From a virus: a stretch of 27,286 nt of DNA. Below the pieces are notes generated by a model. The model searched no databases and was not told where the DNA came from. It worked only from the letters and a program-made list of their open reading frames with translations. The DNA is taken from positions 1 through 27,286 of the IMG/VR virus record IMGVR_UViG_3300045016_000278; one strand, written 5' to 3'. This document shows, one piece after another, positions 15,064 to 22,105 of the stretch. The position numbers and the translations under genes are program-made. How positions within the stretch are numbered: the stretch's first letter is position 1; every line of letters starts with the position of its first letter.

Positions 15064-15083
15064 CGCCGCCGAGCGGCGCCCGT

Positions 15084-15089
15084 GGAGGG
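15084..15089 (+). promoter_or_regulatory. Ribosome binding site of the major capsid gene
   Basis: GGAGGG, 7 nt before GTG at 15097. It decides the start: an upstream in-frame GTG at 15082 overlaps this site and has no site of its own. Confidence 0.65.
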
Positions 15090-15096
15090 CTGCACC

Positions 15097-16284
15097 GTGA
15101 CCAACGAAGAGCTGCTTCGCAAGGCCGTCATCACCACGGACGCCCTGGCGGCGGCCGGCAAGCTGAACCCCGAGCAGGCGGACAAGTTCATCGACTTCGT
15201 CCTGGACGAGACCGCCCTCAAGGGTTCGGTCAGGACCATCAGGGTCAAGACCGACTGGGAGATCAACAAGATCGGGGTCGGCGCCCGGGTCGCGATGCCC
15301 GCGGCCGAGGCCAAGGACCCCGGCCTCCGGCGCGGCATCACCACCTCCAAGGTGACGCTCAACGCCAAGGAGGTGATCGTCCCGTTCGAGATCGGGGACT
15401 CCTTCCTGGAGGAGAACATCGAGGGCGAGCCGAGCGCCGAGCACATCGTCCGCCTCATGGCGACGAAGGCGGCGAACGAGCTGGAGGAGCTGGGAATCCT
15501 GGGCGACGCCCTGGGCGTGGCGGCCCTGGAGTCCGACCTCATCGAGGGCGGCGACGCGGTCCGGCACGTCCGGGACTCCTACCTCGCCCTCTTCGACGGG
15601 TACGCCCGGCTCGCCGACGGCGGCAGCATCTTCAACGCCGCCGGGGCCAACATCGGGCTCTCGATCTTCGGCGGCATGCTCCGGGCCATGCCGACCAAGT
15701 TCCGCAAGGACCCCCGGCGCCTGCGCTACCTGGTGAGCCCCGACCTGGAGCAGCTCTGGCGGGAGCGGGTCAGCACCCGCGGCACCGCCCTGGGCGACCA
15801 GGCGGTGCAGGGCGACTCCCGGATCAAGGCGTTCGGGGTCGAGATGGTGCCCCTGCCGCTGCTCCCCTTCCGGCCCCGGGTGGTCGAGCACGTGGTCCTG
15901 AACGGTCTGGTCGCCGCCACCCTGCGGTACCAGAACCTCGCGAACGCCGTCGTCCACCTGGCGACCCTGGGGAACGTCCCGACCGCCCCCTACACCGCCG
16001 GCGTCGACTACACCCTCGACGCGGCGGCGGGGACCATCGTCCGCATCGGCGGCGGCGGCATCGCCGACGGGGCGACGGTCAAGGTCACCTACGACTCGCC
16101 CCCCATCGCCATCCTGACCCACTTCGAGAACCTGCTCCTGGCCATCGGGCGGGACATCCGCATCGAGAAGGACCGGGACATCTTCCGGCGGGTCAACCAG
16201 TACGCCATCACCATCAAGGTCGGGGTCGGGGTCGAGGAGGCGGCGGCCATCGTGAAGGCCCGCAACCTCGGCACCGGCATCTAG
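15097..16284 (+). CDS. Major capsid protein (HK97-fold type)
   Basis: There are 395 residues from GTG at 15097. It begins TNEELLRKAVITTDALAAAG and continues KLNPEQADKFIDFV, an N-terminal segment found in a family of large-phage capsid proteins. FEIGDSFLEENIEGE, an E-loop-like region, follows, then a helix rich in Met/Ala/Glu (RLMATKAANELEELGILGD) as in the HK97 spine helix. LRYLVSPDLEQLWRERVSTRG is typical of the A-domain. Near residues 295-330, YTAGVDYTLDAAAGTIVRI reads as a beta-rich insertion. Gene order (protease, scaffold, then this) and the strong ribosome site support the call. Capsid assignment is from order and motif feel, not from a search. Confidence 0.85.
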   Translation: MTNEELLRKAVITTDALAAAGKLNPEQADKFIDFVLDETALKGSVRTIRVKTDWEINKIGVGARVAMPAAEAKDPGLRRGITTSKVTLNAKEVIVPFEIGDSFLEENIEGEPSAEHIVRLMATKAANELEELGILGDALGVAALESDLIEGGDAVRHVRDSYLALFDGYARLADGGSIFNAAGANIGLSIFGGMLRAMPTKFRKDPRRLRYLVSPDLEQLWRERVSTRGTALGDQAVQGDSRIKAFGVEMVPLPLLPFRPRVVEHVVLNGLVAATLRYQNLANAVVHLATLGNVPTAPYTAGVDYTLDAAAGTIVRIGGGGIADGATVKVTYDSPPIAILTHFENLLLAIGRDIRIEKDRDIFRRVNQYAITIKVGVGVEEAAAIVKARNLGTGI

Positions 16285-16299
16285 CCGCCCCGGGTAGCG

Positions 16300-16614
16300 G
16301 TGCTCTGGGTCAACCGGGCGGATGGTAGTACCGCCCGGTTGACCCTGGGCCCGTTGCCCCTGACCCTTGATCCGGGCCTGCGGGGGGCCAGCCTTGGCAA
16401 CGGCGAGCAGCGGGTGGCGGTGCAGGCGCCCCGGCGCTTCGGGCGGGTCGCCTACTCGGCCGAGGCCGACGACGCCGGTGCCGAACGGCTCGACGTGCAG
16501 GCTGGCGAAGTGCTCCTGACCGTGATACGCTACGCCTCCGGTATGGTCCGGGTGGGCCTGGTCCGCACCGGCCACCCCCGCTACCTGCCGGCACTCGACG
16601 GGAGGCCACTGTGA
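16300..16614 (+). CDS. Hypothetical small virion-region protein (104 aa)
   Basis: GTG at 16300 has no clear Shine-Dalgarno, and a perfect 15-bp inverted repeat begins 7 nt into the coding sequence (16307-16345). The product is beta-rich (RVAVQAPRRFGRVAYSAE, EVLLTVIRYASGMVRVGLV) with no recognised family. The stop overlaps the next start (GTGA, 16611-16614). Following the capsid gene, it could be a decoration or head-stabilising protein, but nothing in the sequence proves this. The hairpin may limit translation relative to the capsid gene. Confidence 0.6.
   Translation: MLWVNRADGSTARLTLGPLPLTLDPGLRGASLGNGEQRVAVQAPRRFGRVAYSAEADDAGAERLDVQAGEVLLTVIRYASGMVRVGLVRTGHPRYLPALDGRPL
16307..16345 (+). 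repeat. Perfect 15-bp inverted repeat (hairpin) just after the capsid gene
   Basis: The left arm GGGTCAACCGGGCGG (16307-16321) and right arm CCGCCCGGTTGACCC (16331-16345) are perfectly complementary. They are separated by a 9-nt loop (ATGGTAGTA). There is no T-run after it, so it is not a standard intrinsic terminator. It lies 23 nt after the major capsid stop and inside the first codons of the next gene. It could be a transcript-stabilising or attenuating structure, or a binding site. Confidence 0.85.
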
Positions 16615-17075
16615 ACCTGACCGCCGCGTTCTGGAACCTGCTCCGGCGCCGCTCCGACGGCACCGGAATCGGCACCGACCACGCGATCCCCTTCTGGGAC
16701 GCCCTGCGCAACACCCTCTGCGGCCGGCAGGCCCGCTGCGTGCAGATCGAGTCCCCCTACGCCGAGTGGGCGGCGGGGGCGGCGAACGCGGCCGGGGCCG
16801 TGTTCTTCGTCTCCGGGGGCTCGACCCTGCGGGTCTGGGACCACGGGCTGCTGCTCGACGACTCGAACGTCACCTGCCGCCTGCGGAACATCACCGACGG
16901 GGCCAACGTGCTCGCCGTCGTCGGCCCCCGGGCGGTGGTCGAGTCGGACGGCGAGACGCCGCTCGCGACCCTGGCCGGCGGGGGCGCGGGGAAGTTCGTC
17001 CGCTTCGAGTTCAGCAACGCCGACGGGGTCAACCCCCACCGCGGCGGGGCCTACATCAAGGCGACGCTGGAGTAG
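16611..17075 (+). CDS. Hypothetical virion-region protein (154 aa)
   Basis: GTG at 16611 has GGAGG (16601-16605) 5 nt upstream and overlaps the previous stop. The product starts with a helix (LTAAFWNLLRR) and then is Ala/Gly/Val-rich beta sequence (GSTLRVWDHGLLLDDSNVTC, FVRFEFSNADGVN). This suggests a small beta-sandwich protein of the head or head-fibre region. No family was recognised. It lies in a tight run of small genes between capsid and fibre, so a structural role is likely. Confidence 0.65.
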   Translation: MNLTAAFWNLLRRRSDGTGIGTDHAIPFWDALRNTLCGRQARCVQIESPYAEWAAGAANAAGAVFFVSGGSTLRVWDHGLLLDDSNVTCRLRNITDGANVLAVVGPRAVVESDGETPLATLAGGGAGKFVRFEFSNADGVNPHRGGAYIKATLE

Positions 17076-17079
17076 GGCC

Positions 17080-17475
17080 GTGGCCCAGGTCGAGAACACC
17101 CTGACCGGCGGCGGCGTCTTCTCCCGGCACCGCCTCAAGACCGGCGCTCCGGTGGCGGCCGATGCGGCCCCGGACGGGAGCTTCCCGAACCGGCGGGCCC
17201 TGCTCAACTGCCGGGGGTGGGACACCATCATCGGCCGGGTGGAGCTGACCGGCGGCGTGGGGCCGACGGTGGACCTGGAGCCGCTGCTCTACGACCAGGA
17301 CACCGACAGCTTCGCCAAGCACACCCTCACCGGCGCCCTGGCCACCGGCGACGCCTTCGAGTGCCTGGTGGTCTCGGGCCGGGTCTTCCTGCGCATCAAC
17401 GCGGTGGCGGGCGCCCCGACCGCGGTGGAGATCCGCGTGACCGGGGGAACCCGCAGCCGCCGGCCCGAGGAGTAG
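17080..17475 (+). CDS. Hypothetical virion-region protein (131 aa)
   Basis: GTG at 17080 has GGAG (17069-17072) 7 nt upstream. The sequence is beta-strand rich: TIIGRVELTGGVGPTVDLEPLLYD, FECLVVSGRVFLRINAV and AVEIRVTGG. This resembles small decoration or fibre-base domains, but there is no family I can name. The gene ends in a basic tail (RSRRPEE). The GAGGAG that codes its last Glu residues (17467-17472) also looks like the ribosome binding site of the next gene. Confidence 0.65.
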   Translation: MAQVENTLTGGGVFSRHRLKTGAPVAADAAPDGSFPNRRALLNCRGWDTIIGRVELTGGVGPTVDLEPLLYDQDTDSFAKHTLTGALATGDAFECLVVSGRVFLRINAVAGAPTAVEIRVTGGTRSRRPEE

Positions 17476-17479
17476 CGCC

Positions 17480-17791
17480 CTGTCCCTCAAGCTCCATCCC
17501 CGGCGCTACGGCCAGGGCGGGATGTTCTCCCCGCCCTCCGGCGGCGGGGCCAACCCGGGGCAATGGGAGGTCGAGCAGTGGACGGTCGCCGTCCCCGGCG
17601 AGACCCAGTACACGGTGGCGATGGCCGTGGCCCTGGACGCCGACGGCACGCCCCTCATCCGCATCGAGTACGGGGGCGTCAGCTACGGCATCGGGGACGA
17701 CTTCACCCTGGCCGACAAGACGATCACGTGGACCTGCGGCATCCTCTTGGAGGCCGGCGAGGTCCTGGATGTCTGGTACGTGCAGGCGTAA
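17480..17791 (+). CDS. Hypothetical virion-region protein, probable CTG start (103 aa)
   Basis: From CTG at 17480 the product would be SLKLHPRRYGQGGMFSPPSG and onward. GAGGAG (17467-17472) sits exactly 7 nt upstream. The first ATG is at 17522, with only AGGGCGGG directly against it, a poor spacing. I therefore favour the CTG start; the conservative model is 17522-17791 (89 aa). The body is beta-rich (QYTVAMAVALDADG, IRIEYGGVSYGIGDDFTLADKTITW) and ends DVWYVQA, a pattern common in short phage carbohydrate-binding-like or fibre-attached proteins. No family is assigned. It immediately precedes the fibre gene. Confidence 0.55.
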   Translation: MSLKLHPRRYGQGGMFSPPSGGGANPGQWEVEQWTVAVPGETQYTVAMAVALDADGTPLIRIEYGGVSYGIGDDFTLADKTITWTCGILLEAGEVLDVWYVQA

Positions 17792-17802
17792 CCCGCCTGC
17801 TC

Positions 17803-17809
17803 AAGGAGG
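17803..17809 (+). promoter_or_regulatory. Strong ribosome binding site of the fibre gene
   Basis: AAGGAGG lies 6 nt before ATG at 17816. It settles the start at 17816 over an upstream in-frame TTG at 17810 that directly abuts the site. Confidence 0.65.
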
Positions 17810-17815
17810 TTGCTC

Positions 17816-19171
17816 ATGCCGCTCATCAAGGGGAAGCAGATCGCCGACAGCGCAATCACCGAGGCCAAGATCGGGTCGGGCGCGGTCACGGTCGGCAAGA
17901 TCGGCACGGGAGCGATTGTCGAGGGCAAGATCGGCACGGGCGCGGTCACGGTCGACAAGATCGGCACGGGCGCGGTCACCGAGGGCAAGATCGGCACGGG
18001 CGCGGTCACCGAGACGAAGATCGGCGCCCTGGCCGTCTCCGACGGGAAGCTCGCCGGGGACATCTCGGACGCGAAGCTGGCGACCCCCTACCTCAAGGCC
18101 GACGGCACCCGGGCCCTGACCGGCGACCTGTCCGCCGGCACCAAGAAGATCACCAACCTGGGCACGCCCTCCGCCACGGCCGACGCGGCCACGAAGGGCT
18201 ACGTCGACGGGGTGGTCCAGGGGCTCGACATCAAGCCCTCGTCCAAGGCGGCGACGACCGCGGTCCTGCCGGACTGCACCTACTCGGGGGCGGGCAACGG
18301 CACCCTGACCGCCGACGCCAACGGCGCCTTCCCCACCGTCGACGGGGTGGCCCCGGCCCTGAACCAGAAGTACCTGGTCAAGAACCAGGCGACGGGGCTC
18401 CAGAACGGGCTCTACTCGCTGACCACCGTGGGCGACGCCGGCACCCCCTGGGTGCTCACCCGCGTCGACGAGCTCAAGCACGGCGCGTCCGCGGCCGGGG
18501 CCTTCTCCTTCGTCGAGGAGGGCACGACCAACGGCGACGCCGGCTTCGTCTGCACGACCGGCGACGTGGTCGGGACCGACGCCCTGACCTTCACCCAGTT
18601 CTCCGGGGCCGGGCAGATCGAGGCGGGCGCCGGCCTGACCAAGACCGGCAACACGCTCAACGTCGGCGCCGGCAACGGGATCGCGGTGGGGGCGGACTCG
18701 GTCGCCGTGGACCTGGCCGCGGCCAACCCCGGACTGGAGATCAGCGAGAGCAAGCTCCGGGTCTCCGCCCACGGCAACGGGCTCACCGGCGGCGCCGGGT
18801 CGCTCCTGGCGGTCCTGGCCGAGAACACCTCGGTCGTGGTCGGCGTCGGTGGTGTCAAGGCGGCCCGCCCGACCAAGGCCAACAAGGCGGCCGCCTCCGC
18901 CGTGACCTCGGGGAACTACCAGGACACCGGGGTCGACATCGCCGCCACGCCGGCCGGGGACGGCTACGTCCGGGTGCTGGTGAATGGCCTGGCCTACGAG
19001 CTGGGCGACGGCGTGCGGACGAAGGACTGCTACTTCTCCGCCGACGGCGGCAACACCGCCCGGGCCATCGACGACATCGCCGCTGCCGACTCGCTCTACT
19101 GGAACGGGGTCATCGCCGGCTTCGACCTGGCGATCACCGACATCATCGACCTCGACTACTGCACGACGTAG
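17816..19171 (+). CDS. Fibre protein with 10-residue repeats (head or tail fibre)
   Basis: There are 451 residues. The N-terminal ~75 residues contain six tandem decapeptides of the type KIGTGAVTxx, typical of trimeric beta-helical fibre shafts (A-S/V-I-T-x-x-K-I type repeats). Then YLKADGTRALTGDLSAGTKK and ITNLGTPSATADAATKGYVDG form the classic phage fibre motif. Further beta-rich segments follow (GAGLTKTGNTLNVGAGNGIAV), and a C-terminal knob-like domain ends at YWNGVIAGFDLAITDIIDLD. Most tail fibre genes sit after the baseplate genes. This one lies between the capsid and the head-tail connector genes, which would fit a head (capsid) fibre. Fibre nature is firm; location on the virion is inferred. 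Confidence 0.85.
   Translation: MPLIKGKQIADSAITEAKIGSGAVTVGKIGTGAIVEGKIGTGAVTVDKIGTGAVTEGKIGTGAVTETKIGALAVSDGKLAGDISDAKLATPYLKADGTRALTGDLSAGTKKITNLGTPSATADAATKGYVDGVVQGLDIKPSSKAATTAVLPDCTYSGAGNGTLTADANGAFPTVDGVAPALNQKYLVKNQATGLQNGLYSLTTVGDAGTPWVLTRVDELKHGASAAGAFSFVEEGTTNGDAGFVCTTGDVVGTDALTFTQFSGAGQIEAGAGLTKTGNTLNVGAGNGIAVGADSVAVDLAAANPGLEISESKLRVSAHGNGLTGGAGSLLAVLAENTSVVVGVGGVKAARPTKANKAAASAVTSGNYQDTGVDIAATPAGDGYVRVLVNGLAYELGDGVRTKDCYFSADGGNTARAIDDIAAADSLYWNGVIAGFDLAITDIIDLDYCTT
17867..18046 (+). repeat. Six tandem 30-bp coding repeats in the fibre gene
   Basis: Units start at 17867, 17897, 17927, 17957, 17987 and 18017, with consensus AAGATCGGCACGGGCGCGGTCACC plus two variable codons. The fourth and fifth are the most alike; the sixth has diverged (AAGATCGGCGCCCTGGCCGTC). 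They encode K-I-G-T-G-A-V-T-x-x and could change number by slippage or recombination. They are not CRISPR repeats because there are no unique spacers. Confidence 0.9.
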
Positions 19172-19173
19172 CC

Positions 19174-19986
19174 GTGGCAGAAGCCCGCGCCGTCCTCTCC
19201 CCCTACCGCCCGCCGGGCCGGGTCCCGCAGGACGCCCAGCTCCCCCTGCGCCCGGCCCGACGGGTGCTGCTCGACCGGCCCGAGCTGGTCCAGCTCTTCA
19301 CCGGGGCAGCGCCCTACCGGGGCGGGCCCGAGCTGGCCCACGGGGAGGCGCCGGCCGAGGGCGAGCCCGTCTATGTCACCGTCGAGCAGGCCCTTGCCGG
19401 CCTGGCCGAGCGCACCCTGGCCCTGTCCTCTGGCCTGGCAAGCCTGGGGACCTTCCTCCGGCAGACCGTCCACGGCGCCATCGAGGAGGGGCTCCGGGTC
19501 GCATGGAGCGAGGGCCACCGGGAGTTGACCGTGACCGGCGGCCGGCTCTGGCAAGTCGAGATCGGGGAGGGCGGGGTCCCGACGATCTCCCTCTGCCCGG
19601 TGGTGGCGCTGGCGCCCCTCCGAGTCTGGCTGGTGGCCCACGGGGCCCTGGTCGGGAGCAATCCCCGGGAGGCGGTGCCCGACGACCTGGCGTCGAACGG
19701 AGAGGCGGTCGTCCGCCTGGAGCGGGGCGAGGTCCGGGCCGACCTCCTGGCGGTGGCGCCCCAGGGCGAAGATGGCCGGGTCGAGTGGTACCTCTTCCTT
19801 GGGCCCCGGTCCGGGATCAAGGCGACCGCCCTGGCGGCCCGGGTGCCGACCCCCGAGGTCCCTCGGGAGTACCTGGCCCGGGTCTTCCCCTTGGCCCGGG
19901 TGGTCTCGCAACAGGGGCGGTCCGGCGTGCTGGAGGTTGAGGAAGTCGCCAACCGGCTGCGGGCCCTCACTGGCACCGGGGCCTAG
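19174..19986 (+). CDS. Hypothetical structural-region protein (270 aa)
   Basis: GTG at 19174 lies 2 nt after the fibre stop, with no obvious ribosome site; coupling to the fibre gene is likely. The N-terminal ~75 residues are Pro/Arg-rich (SPYRPPGRVPQDAQLPLRPA). A helix follows (TVEQALAGLAERTLALSSGL), then beta-rich sequence (HRELTVTGGRLWQVEIGEGG, VEWYLFLGPRSG). The final helix (EVEEVANRLRAL) may pack on a partner. It could be a fibre-attachment or fibre-chaperone protein because of its place, but no family was recognised. Confidence 0.65.
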   Translation: MAEARAVLSPYRPPGRVPQDAQLPLRPARRVLLDRPELVQLFTGAAPYRGGPELAHGEAPAEGEPVYVTVEQALAGLAERTLALSSGLASLGTFLRQTVHGAIEEGLRVAWSEGHRELTVTGGRLWQVEIGEGGVPTISLCPVVALAPLRVWLVAHGALVGSNPREAVPDDLASNGEAVVRLERGEVRADLLAVAPQGEDGRVEWYLFLGPRSGIKATALAARVPTPEVPREYLARVFPLARVVSQQGRSGVLEVEEVANRLRALTGTGA

Positions 19987-20024
19987 CTTCCCCTCGCCGG
20001 CGCCGCTCTGGTAGGATGCCCCTC

Positions 20025-21044
20025 GTGGCGTCTACCCTGGTCCAGAGCCAGGCCCACCCGGCCGACCTGCTCGCCCTCTACCTGCACACCGACGGGGTGC
20101 TGGCCGACGCGACCAAGGTCGAGTACGCCGTCTTCGACGCCTCCGCCGGCTACCCTGGCAACCAAGTCCTCCCCGTCGCCGGCCGCACCGAGGTCACAAC
20201 CGGCGCCGGGCACGTGGCGACCGGGGTGTACGGGGTCTACAACCCGACGACGCTGGCCTTCTGGGCGCCGGCCGCGACCATCAAGCGGGGCCGGGTGGTC
20301 TGGTACTTCCGCCGGACGGCGACCGCGGCCGAGGAGGTCCTGGAGCGAGCCTTCGAGGTCTTCCCCGCGGCCACCGTGCGGACCCCCTCGTCGGGGCTGG
20401 CCCTGGTGCAGGACGCCCGGGATGCCGGCGTCCCGGCGGCCCGCACCGACGCCCAGGTATTCGCCGCCCTGCTCCGCTGGCGGGACCTGATCGAGCGCAC
20501 CTGCCGGCAGCGCTTCCGGCCCGTGCGGGAGACCCGGACCCTGCGGGGCAAGGGCGGCGCCCTGCTCCAGCTCGGCGAGCCCCTGGTCGGGCTCGCCTCC
20601 TGGTCGAACGGCGGCACCACCTGCTCCCTCTCGGCCCTTCAGGTCTACGGCCACTCGGGCGCCGACCGGCACAACCCCTACCTGGAGGTGGCCCGGGAGG
20701 ACGCCAGCATCTTCACCGCGGCCGCCTCATCCGAGTTCACCTGGGGCCTGCCCCAGGCCATCGCGGGCGTCTGGGGCTTCGTCGATCCCGACTTCGAGCC
20801 GCCGCTGGAGATCCGGGAGGCGGCCCTGCGGGGCGTCTACCTGGGCTTCACCGACGCTCCGGTGTCGGCGAGCGGGGTGCGCAAGGCCGAGACCACTGAC
20901 AAGCACTCGGTGACCTGGGCGCTCGACCACGCCCCGGCCCGGCCGGGGCTGCTCGCCCTGCTCCGGGACCCGGCGATCCAGGCGGCCTGCCGCCTCTACC
21001 GAGCGCCCCTGGCCCTGGGGGCCCCGGGCGGGGACAGCCGCTAG
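20025..21044 (+). CDS. Head-tail connector / adaptor protein (gp6-like)
   Basis: I chose GTG at 20025 because AGGA (20013-20016) lies 8 nt upstream; an in-frame ATG at 20016 adds three residues and has no site of its own. The N-terminal ~115 residues are beta-rich (VEYAVFDASAGYPGNQVLPV; RVVWYFRRTATAAEEVLERAF). From about residue 140, FAALLRWRDLIERTCRQRFR, then LGEPLVGL and the helical C-terminus, match head-tail adaptors of the HK97 gp6/SPP1 gp15 type, which bind under the portal. Its position before a closure-like gene and a tail-completion gene agrees. The N-terminal half is an addition to the usual ~100-200-residue adaptor. Confidence 0.68.
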   Translation: MASTLVQSQAHPADLLALYLHTDGVLADATKVEYAVFDASAGYPGNQVLPVAGRTEVTTGAGHVATGVYGVYNPTTLAFWAPAATIKRGRVVWYFRRTATAAEEVLERAFEVFPAATVRTPSSGLALVQDARDAGVPAARTDAQVFAALLRWRDLIERTCRQRFRPVRETRTLRGKGGALLQLGEPLVGLASWSNGGTTCSLSALQVYGHSGADRHNPYLEVAREDASIFTAAASSEFTWGLPQAIAGVWGFVDPDFEPPLEIREAALRGVYLGFTDAPVSASGVRKAETTDKHSVTWALDHAPARPGLLALLRDPAIQAACRLYRAPLALGAPGGDSR

Positions 21045-21452
21045 GTGCCCCTCCCGGCCCTGCTCCACCCGGTCACAGCGGTCGTGCAGGCGGCCGACCG
21101 GGGCAGCACCCCCTACGACGACGACGCTCGGGAGCCCCTGCGCACGGTCCGCCGGACCCCCTTCTCGGTCCCGGCCCAGGTCGAGTACGCGGGCCGCCGG
21201 GAGCCGAGCTACGACATCGGCGGAGCGGCCGAGGACGTGGAGGGCTACCTCGTCCTGCGGCGGATCGACGTGGAGGCGGCTGGCTGGACCCCTCGCCGGG
21301 GCGACCGCCTGGTCAAGCTCGGCTGGCGGGACACCAGCCTGTTCATCACCCAGGTCGAGGACGCCGGGCACTACGCCGACACCGAGGGAGCCTCCCTCCT
21401 GATCGCCCACTTTGCCGACCGGCGCCCGAGCGCCGACCGGCCGGCGCAGTAG
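21045..21452 (+). CDS. Head closure (stopper)-like protein
   Basis: GTG directly follows the previous stop (TAG 21042-21044). There are 135 residues, mostly beta: FSVPAQVEYAGRREPS, GYLVLRRIDVEAAGW, GDRLVKLGWRDTSLFITQVED. Small beta-barrel proteins of this size between the adaptor and tail-completion genes are usually head-closure proteins (HK97 gp9/SPP1 gp16 type). The fit here is positional with only general sequence support. The stop shares one base with the next start (TAGTG, 21450-21454). Confidence 0.6.
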   Translation: MPLPALLHPVTAVVQAADRGSTPYDDDAREPLRTVRRTPFSVPAQVEYAGRREPSYDIGGAAEDVEGYLVLRRIDVEAAGWTPRRGDRLVKLGWRDTSLFITQVEDAGHYADTEGASLLIAHFADRRPSADRPAQ

Positions 21453-22105
21453 TGGCCGGCAAGGGCAAGGCGGGCATCAAGCTCACTGGCAAGTGGGCGG
21501 CCCTGTCGCACGCCCTATCCAAGTCGGGCCCGGCTATCGAGGCCGAGGTCGGGAAGGCTACCCGGCTCAACGCCCACGTCGCCGCCGCGGGCATCCGGCG
21601 GGAGATCAAGGCCGGCATCCCGCCGGCGCTGGCCCCCCTGACCCGGCGCATCAAGCGGCGGACGAAGCCCCTGGTCGACCGCGGGGACCTCTGGCACGCC
21701 GTCACCGGGACGGTCTTCTCCTGGCGCTTGGCCTATGCCGGCATCCTGCGGACTGCCAAGGGCAAGGACGGGAAGTCCGTCTTCAACCTCGCCTACCTCC
21801 AGCACCAGGGCGAGACCATCCCCGTGACGCCCCGGATGCGGGCGATGTTCCGCCGGCTGGCCGGGGCCTCCCGGGCGAAGTCCGGCGCCGGCCTGACCGG
21901 CCGCGCCCTGGCCCTGTGGAAGCGCAACCCGAACCTGCGCTGGCGGCCCCTGAAGCCGACCACGACCCACCTGAAGATCCCCGGGCGGCCCTTCGTGCGC
22001 TACGCGTTGCAGGACCCCAAGCTCAAGGCCGAGATCAAGAAGAACTGGACCGAGGCCGTACAGCGAGCGCTTGAGGGTGGCGCGGCAGCGCCGGCGGCCC
22101 CATGA
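21452..22105 (+). CDS. Tail completion / virion morphogenesis protein (Mu G / HK97 gp10-like)
   Basis: GTG at 21452 overlaps the previous stop by 1 nt. The protein has 217 basic residues. The characteristic stretch is GIPPALAPLTRRIKRRTKPL then VDRGDLWHAVTG. This corresponds to the P-P-L-x-P-x-T...K-P-L-x-D-T-G-x-L motif of phage virion morphogenesis and tail-completion proteins that join tail to head. The C-terminal helix NWTEAVQRAL is typical of the family, and GRPFVRYALQD resembles its conserved final motif. It ends in an ATGA overlap with the next gene (22102-22105). Confidence 0.8.
   Translation: MAGKGKAGIKLTGKWAALSHALSKSGPAIEAEVGKATRLNAHVAAAGIRREIKAGIPPALAPLTRRIKRRTKPLVDRGDLWHAVTGTVFSWRLAYAGILRTAKGKDGKSVFNLAYLQHQGETIPVTPRMRAMFRRLAGASRAKSGAGLTGRALALWKRNPNLRWRPLKPTTTHLKIPGRPFVRYALQDPKLKAEIKKNWTEAVQRALEGGAAAPAAP

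Noticed and set aside
16307-16345. Rho-independent terminator
   Set aside because: The stem is perfect but no T-run follows, and the gene cluster continues without a break.
17867-18046. CRISPR array
   Set aside because: The 30-bp repeats are contiguous, in frame and encode a fibre shaft; there are no spacers.
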